Shown here piece by piece: positions 6,746 to 11,278 of a DNA stretch of 11,278 bases. Each line of letters begins with the position of its first letter. Position 1 is the first letter of the stretch. The DNA is taken from NCBI GenBank assembly GCA_021845645.1, contig JAJZVM010000135.1, forward strand, positions 1 through 11,278. The letters are read 5' to 3'. The notes below the pieces were generated by a model, which was not told where the DNA came from, ran no database searches, and worked only from the letters and a program-made list of their open reading frames with translations. The position numbers were made by a program, and so were the translations under genes. This stretch comes from Bacillota bacterium. GTDB lineage: Bacteria > Bacillota_E > JAJZYS01 > JAJYTV01.

Positions 6746-6916
6746 CGCCTCTCGTCGCTTTCCCTGCAGGTTGGCTGTGGCTTTGCTCGGCCGCCAAGGC
6801 CGCTGCGGAGCGGGGCCGAACGGCGACAAGGGGGCGGGGAACCGCGGAAGCGGGCGGCGGGGCGGCTTCCGGCACTGGCCAGGCGGTGCCCTGCGACTGG
6901 GTCGGGGCGGGTCCGT

Positions 6917-6950
6917 TCGGACGCTCGCCGGTCGGACCGGCCGATCGGAC
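6917..6950 (+). repeat. Three direct TCGGAC repeats
   Basis: TCGGAC occurs at 6917-6922, 6932-6937 and 6945-6950, at steps of 15 and 13 bp. The first copy is also half of an inverted repeat GTCCG-TT-CGGAC (6911-6922), the second sits in the odd palindrome GGTC-G-GACC (6930-6938), and the third overlaps the palindrome CCGATCGG (6942-6949). The cluster ends about 25 bp upstream of the candidate -35 of the ABC operon, a usual place for activator sites. High GC makes chance repeats more likely. Confidence 0.35.
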
Positions 6951-6974
6951 GGGAGGATGTTTTCATTGACTAGC

Positions 6975-7004
6975 GTGAAAGTATGCTGTATGCAGTATGT
7001 AATC
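6975..7004 (+). promoter_or_regulatory. Candidate promoter of the ABC importer operon with shared element
   Basis: GTGAAA (6975-6980, 4/6 to the -35 consensus) and TGTAAT (6998-7003, 5/6 to the -10 consensus) are separated by 17 bp. The stretch 6986-7004 reads CTGTATGCAGTATGTAATC and aligns without gaps to the minus-strand element in front of the hydroxylase gene at 12 of 19 positions, with the two -10 boxes in register. Three heptamers GTATGCT, GTATGCA and GTATGTA follow one another at 6981-7001. Transcription would start near 7010. Confidence 0.45.
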
Positions 7005-7139
7005 GCCGAGGGGAGGTTGTTGGGGGGGCGCATTGGCGGCCATGCGGTGGGCGCGGGCAGAAAGTGTGCTGCCATGACGGCGGCGCCAGCCAGCGTCACG
7101 ATCGATCTCCTGATCAAGTCGGATGGGGGGGGAATCCTG

Positions 7140-8372
7140 TTGTCCATTAGAAGGCAGGCAACGACTGCCATGTTCGCGCTTACGGCATCTTCGTTGCTGA
7201 TTGCCGGATGTGGTACCGCGAAGCCCGCGGCGCAAGCGGCGCAGAAGCCCGTCACGATCGGTACGTCGCTTTCGCTTTCGGGCGACTTTTCTGGCGACGG
7301 CAAGTCGATCGAGGCCGGCTACAAGCTCTGGGTGGATCAGGTCAACAAGCACGGCGGCCTACTGGGCCGCAAAGTCAAGCTCGTCGTATTGAATGACGAC
7401 AGCAGCACGCAGCAGTCCCTGACGAACTACTCGACCCTTATCGGCACGGACCATGTGGATCTGGTGTTCGGACCATTCTCGTCGCCCTTGACCATTCCGG
7501 CGGAGCAGATCGCGAAGCGCTACGGTTACCTGCTGCCTGACCCGGCTGGCGGCGCACCGTCGGTGTTCGCCGAGAACTACGACGGCTACGCGTATGCCAA
7601 GCCGGCCTCCGTGCCGCACAACCTGCTCGGCCTGGGGAACCTGCTCATGTCCCTGCCGGCGAGCGAGCGGCCAAAGACCGTGGCCTACGCCACCTCGAAC
7701 GACCCGTTCACCGAGCCGCAGCTGCCGCCCTTGCGCAAGGAGCTCGAGGCCGCCGGCATGCGCACGCTCTACTACCAGGTGTTCCCGGACGAGACGCCGG
7801 ATCTGCAGCCCGAGGCCCTCGCCATCGCGCAGACACACGCGGACGCGGTGGTGCTCGGCACGACGTCTGTGCCGCAGGTGCAGGCCTTCGTGCAGGCCTT
7901 CGCGCAGCAGCACTACAACCCGAAGGTGATCGTCGCGACCTCCGGCCCGGACCAGGGCTCGGCGTTCTCGTCGGCGCTCGGCGTGGCCAACACGGAAGGC
8001 TTCCTCGTACCGATCGCCTGGACGCCGACCGCGAACAGCTACCAGAACAAGCAGTTCATCCAGGCGTACATCGCCAAGTACGGCGGGACCGCCGCCTCGA
8101 TTCCCGCGGACGCGCCCGACGCCTACTGCGTCGGCCAGCTGGTGCAGGAACTCGTGACGAAGACGCATTCCCTGAAGAACGCGGATCTGATCAAGGCCCT
8201 GCACGCCAACACGTTCCAGACGGTCGAGGGACCGATGAGCTTCCAGATGGACGGTGCCCCGGCTGGCACGCACATGTTCCTGGTGCAGTGGCAGAACGGC
8301 AGCACGAAGATCGTCTGGCCGAAAGACTCGCAGCAGGCGAGCCTCGAGTACCCGAAGCCCGCATGGCACTGA
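7140..8372 (+). CDS. ABC transporter substrate-binding lipoprotein, branched-chain amino acid/amide (HAAT) type
   Basis: This 410-residue protein is the extracytoplasmic binding protein of the importer encoded downstream. From TTG at 7140 the N-terminus is MSIRRQ, a hydrophobic stretch, then the lipobox IAGC with C24 as the lipidated cysteine; a poly-G Shine-Dalgarno ending in GGGGA (7129-7133) lies 6 nt before the TTG. An ATG at 7170 would lose the positively charged n-region, and an ATG at 7074 would give an unusually long one. The mature part starts VTIGTSLSLSGDFSGDGKS and continues with LWVDQVNKHGGLLGRKVKLV and DLVFGPFSS, which is the LivJ/Peripla_BP_6 (leucine-binding-protein) fold with two lobes; the end YPKPAW is common in this group. 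Such proteins bind amino acids, urea, amides or aromatic acids. The divergent molybdenum hydroxylase hints at a heterocyclic or aromatic substrate, unproven. Confidence 0.88.
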   Translation: MSIRRQATTAMFALTASSLLIAGCGTAKPAAQAAQKPVTIGTSLSLSGDFSGDGKSIEAGYKLWVDQVNKHGGLLGRKVKLVVLNDDSSTQQSLTNYSTLIGTDHVDLVFGPFSSPLTIPAEQIAKRYGYLLPDPAGGAPSVFAENYDGYAYAKPASVPHNLLGLGNLLMSLPASERPKTVAYATSNDPFTEPQLPPLRKELEAAGMRTLYYQVFPDETPDLQPEALAIAQTHADAVVLGTTSVPQVQAFVQAFAQQHYNPKVIVATSGPDQGSAFSSALGVANTEGFLVPIAWTPTANSYQNKQFIQAYIAKYGGTAASIPADAPDAYCVGQLVQELVTKTHSLKNADLIKALHANTFQTVEGPMSFQMDGAPAGTHMFLVQWQNGSTKIVWPKDSQQASLEYPKPAWH

Positions 8373-8384
8373 TCTGAGGGGTGG

Positions 8385-8417
8385 CGGGTCCGGCGGGCTC
8401 CCGGCCCGCCGGACCCG
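8385..8417. repeat. 13-bp GC hairpin between binding-protein and permease genes
   Basis: CGGGTCCGGCGGG (8385-8397) and CCCGCCGGACCCG (8405-8417) are perfect complements with a 7-nt loop. The hairpin starts 12 nt after the binding-protein stop codon and lies 33 nt before the LivH-type ATG. There is no T-run, so it is not a standard terminator. In other ABC operons such intercistronic stems protect the upstream message from 3' exonucleases or thin out transcription, keeping binding protein in excess over the membrane parts. That role is inferred here. Confidence 0.7.
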
Positions 8418-8450
8418 GGCGCCAGCGGCTGCACGGAAGTGAGGGAACTC

Positions 8451-9326
8451 ATGAGTCTTGTCCTGGGGTCGGTCGTGCTGGGCATTCTCTCGGGCGGCAT
8501 CTATGCCCTGATGGCCGTCGGGCTGACGCTGAGCTTCGGCGTGCTCGAGGTGGTCAACATCGCCCAGGGGATGTTCGTCATAGCGGCGGCATACCTGTCC
8601 TACGCCTTGCAGCGGTACTGGCACATCGACCCGCTGCTCGGGCTCGTCATCACGATTCCGGTCATGTTCCTGCTCGGGCTCGTCGTCGAGTGGTCCTTCA
8701 TCAGGCGGCTGAAGCAGGATCGCGTGATGCTCTCGATCCTCGTGTCCTGGGCTGTGGCCCTGATCCTTGAAGGTGTCGTCGGGCTGATCTTCGCCGACGA
8801 CTTCCGCTCCATCCACAGCTGGTACGTGACCGCGACGGTGCCCGTCTTCGGGCTCTACGTCCCGGACATCTATTTGATCGGCTTCGCGCTGGCGGTCGTC
8901 CTGATGGGCCTGGTCTACCTCCTCGTCTACCGCAGCCGGTTCGGCGCCGCGCTGCGGGCGATGGTGCAGAACCGCGAGGCCGCGGCTCTGCTCGGCATCG
9001 ACGTCCAGCGCATCTCGACCCTGACATTCGCGATCGCGACGGGGCTCACGGCGGCTGGCGGCATGCTGTTCGGCGCCATCCAGGCCTTCAACGCCGACTC
9101 GAACCTCGACCTGATATCGCGCCTGCTGATCATCGTGATCCTGGGCGGCATGGGCAGCATGGGCGGCGCCCTCGTTGCCTCCGTCGGCCTCTTGGTGGCC
9201 GTGAACATCATCGCGGTGACGTGGACGCCCAACTGGTCCACATTCTTCTTCTTCGGCATCACCATCCTTGTGCTGGTGTTCCGTCCCCAGGGGTTCTTCG
9301 GCGCGCCTGCGGCGAGGAAAGTCTAG
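8451..9326 (+). CDS. livH: LivH-type ABC permease
   Basis: This 291-residue inner-membrane protein is one half of the translocation pore. It is mostly hydrophobic with about eight likely transmembrane segments. The N-terminus (GILSGGIYALMAVGLTLSFG, then VVNIAQGMFVIAAAY) is the standard LivH opening. The cytosolic loop RAMVQNREAAALLGID (169-184) is the EAA-like coupling helix that contacts the ATPases, and LGGMGSMGGAL (231-241) is the conserved glycine-rich turn before the last helices, which end in FRPQGFFG. I chose ATG at 8451, with GAGGGA a few bases upstream; an in-frame GTG at 8439 would add four residues but lacks a spaced ribosome binding site. The LivM-type gene starts 2 nt after its stop codon. 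Confidence 0.9.
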   Translation: MSLVLGSVVLGILSGGIYALMAVGLTLSFGVLEVVNIAQGMFVIAAAYLSYALQRYWHIDPLLGLVITIPVMFLLGLVVEWSFIRRLKQDRVMLSILVSWAVALILEGVVGLIFADDFRSIHSWYVTATVPVFGLYVPDIYLIGFALAVVLMGLVYLLVYRSRFGAALRAMVQNREAAALLGIDVQRISTLTFAIATGLTAAGGMLFGAIQAFNADSNLDLISRLLIIVILGGMGSMGGALVASVGLLVAVNIIAVTWTPNWSTFFFFGITILVLVFRPQGFFGAPAARKV

Positions 9327-9328
9327 CC

Positions 9329-10366
9329 ATGAAACGACCTAGCACATGGCTCATCGCTGCGGTCGCCCTGCTCGCGGCGCTCGTCTACCCCTTCGTCTTC
9401 AGCAGCACGGAGGCAACCACGATCGGTTTCTTCGCACTGCTCTACGTGGGCCTTGCGGCTTCCTGGAACATCAACGGCTACACCGGATACATCTCGCTCG
9501 GCCACTCCGCCTTTTTCGGCATCGGGGCCTACACGATCGCTCTCTTCGCCACGCGGCTCGGACTGCAGGGTGGCTATGGGCTGTTCGCGGTGGCCCTCCT
9601 GGGCGGCCTGGTCGCCGGCGTCGCGGCGCTGCCGCTCGGGTTCATCGCGCTCAGGGTGCGCACCATGCACAGCTTCGTGATCATCACGATCGCCTACGTG
9701 ATGATGCTGCAGCTCCTCGCCTACAATCTCGAGAGCATCACCAACGGACCGAACGGGCTCGGCGTGCCGCAGCCCGCCTGGAGCGGCGCCTTCTTCAACA
9801 TCCCGTTCTACTTCGCCGCCCTCGTGCTCGCGGTGGGGACGGTGCTGCTTTCCGCATGGATCCGCGGCTCGCGCTTCGGGCTCGGGCTGATGGCCATCCG
9901 TGACGACGAGGACAAGGCGGCCGGCGTCGGTGTCGACACGTGGAAGTACAAGCTGACCGCCTACGTGATCTCGGCGATCCCGATCGGGATCGGCGGCGCC
10001 GTCTACGCGTACTTCGCCAGCTACATCTACCCCCAGACCGTGTTCGACCCCACGATCGACCTCGGCATCGTCCTCTCGGTGTTCCTCGGCGGCACGGGCA
10101 CGATCCTGGGCCCGATCGTCGGAGCGCTGATCATCCAGCCGGCGCAGCAGCTCCTCACGCTGTACACCGGCAACCTGGGCACGGCCGGCTGGGACCTGCT
10201 GCTCCTCGGTGCCCTATTCCTGGTCGTGATTCTGCTGATGCCCTCCGGCATCGTGCCGAGCCTGGTCGAGCGCGCCCGCCGCACGTCCGTGCGCGAGGCG
10301 GTGACCAAGGCGGACGAGACGACACCAGGCGCGCAGACAGCGGTGGGGGGCAACGGGACATCATGA
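9329..10366 (+). CDS. livM: LivM-type ABC permease
   Basis: This 345-residue inner-membrane protein is the second half of the pore. NGYTGYISLGHSAFFGIGAYT (around 49-69) is the hallmark LivM segment; AIRDDEDKAAGVGVD (189-203) is the ATPase-coupling loop, and VFLGGTGTILGPIVGA (251-266) is the glycine-rich turn near the end. After the last membrane segment (MPSGIVPSL) there is a hydrophilic tail of about 35 residues with no known motif, presumably cytosolic. ATG at 9329 has GAGGA about 10 nt upstream and follows the LivH-type stop by 2 nt. Its own stop codon overlaps the ATG of the next gene (ATGA), indicating translational coupling. Substrate specificity lies mainly in the binding protein. Confidence 0.9.
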   Translation: MKRPSTWLIAAVALLAALVYPFVFSSTEATTIGFFALLYVGLAASWNINGYTGYISLGHSAFFGIGAYTIALFATRLGLQGGYGLFAVALLGGLVAGVAALPLGFIALRVRTMHSFVIITIAYVMMLQLLAYNLESITNGPNGLGVPQPAWSGAFFNIPFYFAALVLAVGTVLLSAWIRGSRFGLGLMAIRDDEDKAAGVGVDTWKYKLTAYVISAIPIGIGGAVYAYFASYIYPQTVFDPTIDLGIVLSVFLGGTGTILGPIVGALIIQPAQQLLTLYTGNLGTAGWDLLLLGALFLVVILLMPSGIVPSLVERARRTSVREAVTKADETTPGAQTAVGGNGTS

Positions 10367-11097
10367 ATGCGGTCCTTGAGATCCAGGGCGTCTCCAAGCG
10401 CTTCGGGGGCGTCCAGGCCCTCGCCGCGTGCTCCTTCTCCGTCGAGGAAGGATCGATCACCAGCCTGATCGGTCCGAACGGTTCCGGCAAGACGACGCTC
10501 TTCAACACCGTGACAGGCTATGTCCCGCCGGACGAGGGCGAGGTGCGCCTGCGCGGCGAGGCGATCGAGCGGCTCTCGCCTGACCGCATCTACGGCAGGG
10601 GACTCGGCCGCACGTTCCAGCAGGTGCGCGTCTTCCCGCGCCTGACGGTGCTCGAGAACGTGCTCGTCGCCACCTCCCGCAGCTCGCTCCTCCACGCGGC
10701 GCTCAGGCGGCCGCGGCGCTCTGAGCGCGACCAGGCGATGGCCCTGCTCGAGTTCGTGCGGATCGCAAGGCTGCGCGACGTTCCCGCCGGATCGCTCTCC
10801 TTCGGCCAGAGGAAGCTGCTCGAGATCGCGACGATCCTGGTCGGCGAGCCGAAGGTGCTGCTGCTGGACGAGCCGGCCGGCGGCATCAATCCGACGATGA
10901 CCGTGCAGATCGGCGACCGCATCCGGGAGCTCAACCGCCGCGGCATCACGTTCCTGGTGGTCGAGCACAACATGGAGTTCGTCATGAGCATGTCCGACAG
11001 GGTTGTCGTCATGGCGCGCGGCAAGGTCATCGCCGAAGGGGCCCCTGGCGAGGTCAGGGAGAACCCCAAGGTGTTGGAGGCGTATTTGGGCGCATGA
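10363..11097 (+). CDS. livG: LivG-type ABC ATPase
   Basis: This 244-residue cytosolic ATPase drives the importer. All nucleotide-binding motifs are intact: Walker A GPNGSGKTT (37-45), Q-loop Q86 in RTFQQ, signature LSFGQ (145-149), Walker B VLLLDEP with E170, and the switch histidine H202 in VVEHN. The sequence between Q-loop and signature (FPRLTVLENVLVATSR...) and the AGGINP after Walker B are typical of LivG. The start ATG at 10363 overlaps the LivM-type stop in ATGA, and its own stop overlaps the following ATG in the same way. It pairs with the LivF-type ATPase to form a heterodimer. Confidence 0.93.
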   Translation: MNAVLEIQGVSKRFGGVQALAACSFSVEEGSITSLIGPNGSGKTTLFNTVTGYVPPDEGEVRLRGEAIERLSPDRIYGRGLGRTFQQVRVFPRLTVLENVLVATSRSSLLHAALRRPRRSERDQAMALLEFVRIARLRDVPAGSLSFGQRKLLEIATILVGEPKVLLLDEPAGGINPTMTVQIGDRIRELNRRGITFLVVEHNMEFVMSMSDRVVVMARGKVIAEGAPGEVRENPKVLEAYLGA

Positions 11098-11278
11098 GCC
11101 ACATGCTGGAAATCAGCGGAGTCTACGCGGGCTACGGCGGCGGCGACATCCTGCAGGGTCTGGACCTCGCACTCGAGGAGCGGACCATCACCTGCATCGT
11201 CGGGCCGAACGGCGCCGGCAAATCCACCGTGATGCGCCTCGTGAGCGGGGTGCTTCATCCACGCCTCGGCGAGGTGCG
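11094..11278 (+). CDS. livF: LivF-type ABC ATPase, 3'-truncated by the window
   Basis: Only the first 61 residues lie in the window. MSHMLEISGVYAGYGGGDILQGL contains the aromatic A-loop position (Y14) and is a typical LivF opening; Walker A reads GPNGAGKST (37-45). Reading continues open to the window end. The ATG at 11094 overlaps the LivG-type stop (ATGA); an alternative ATG at 11103 (residue 4) is possible. It completes the binding protein, two permeases and two ATPases expected for a HAAT importer. The rest of the gene and any following genes are not visible. Confidence 0.88.
   Translation, partial: MSHMLEISGVYAGYGGGDILQGLDLALEERTITCIVGPNGAGKSTVMRLVSGVLHPRLGEV

Larger units (their letters stand above)
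6691..7139. promoter_or_regulatory. Divergent control region between hydroxylase and ABC importer
   Basis: These 449 bp contain no convincing gene. They hold a probable -10 box for each direction inside a shared sequence element (6727-6745 and 6986-7004), a cluster of three TCGGAC hexamers (6917-6950), and an imperfectly GC-rich middle with a 7-bp inverted repeat (CGGAAGC 6845-6851, GCTTCCG 6865-6871). The importer leader would be about 130 nt long. The intergenic length and the shared element suggest joint regulation of the two divergent units. Confidence 0.6.

Noticed and set aside
6966..6994. TTGACT (6966-6971) with TATGCA 17 bp downstream as importer promoter.
   Set aside because: The -35 is good but the -10 matches only 3/6 and lacks the essential final T; GTGAAA-N17-TGTAAT nearby is the better overall pair, though TTGACT could still contribute.
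7042..7077. An 11-codon leader ORF (MRWARAESVLP) whose stop overlaps an in-frame ATG (7074) of the binding-protein frame.
   Set aside because: It has no ribosome site of its own and no regulatory codon run; starting the binding protein at 7074 would give an abnormally long pre-signal region. Coincidence is more likely.

Overview
The window is GC-rich, by eye roughly two thirds G+C. Codons in the long genes end mostly in G or C, and there are no rRNA, tRNA, CRISPR or insertion-sequence features that I can see. It reads as chromosomal DNA of a high-GC, metabolically versatile bacterium. The Kelch-type propeller and an aldose-epimerase relative with an EPMT...NAPN C-terminal motif would fit a high-GC Firmicutes relative or a Chloroflexota-like lineage, but this is a weak inference and no marker gene is present to settle it.

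Layout from left to right. (1) Positions 2-853 (+) hold the 3' end of a Kelch-like beta-propeller gene with six repeats of 41-47 residues. (2) Positions 1193-1908 (-) hold a two-gene type II toxin-antitoxin module: an AbrB/SpoVT-fold antitoxin followed by a PIN-domain toxin with all four acidic active-site residues. It sits between two non-coding stretches (854-1192 and 1909-2540). (3) Positions 2541-4420 (+) hold a probable two-gene operon: a MIP-family channel whose first NPA box reads DPV, and a cytosolic aldose 1-epimerase-family protein. (4) Positions 4465-6690 (-) hold a molybdopterin-binding catalytic subunit of the xanthine dehydrogenase/aldehyde oxidase family, standing alone without FAD or 2Fe-2S subunits. 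(5) Positions 6691-7139 form a 449-bp divergent control region. (6) From 7140 to the window end (+) runs a HAAT-type (branched-chain amino acid/amide-like) ABC importer operon: lipoprotein binding protein, LivH-type permease, LivM-type permease, LivG-type ATPase and the start of a LivF-type ATPase. The last three genes are linked by ATGA overlaps or short spacing.

How the parts may work together. The molybdenum hydroxylase and the ABC importer are divergent. Both of their -10 regions carry the same degenerate element, pattern TGTATGnnGTnTnnAAT. This suggests one regulator controls both, and that the importer brings in a substrate that the hydroxylase oxidises, such as an N-heterocycle, an aldehyde or an aromatic acid. 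This is inference; the substrate cannot be read from the sequence. A 13-bp GC hairpin between the binding-protein gene and the permease genes probably helps keep the binding protein in excess.

I do not see a clearly new defence or mobile system. The most rewarding items are the shared divergent-promoter element with the stand-alone hydroxylase subunit, and the DPV-box MIP channel paired with an aldose epimerase relative.
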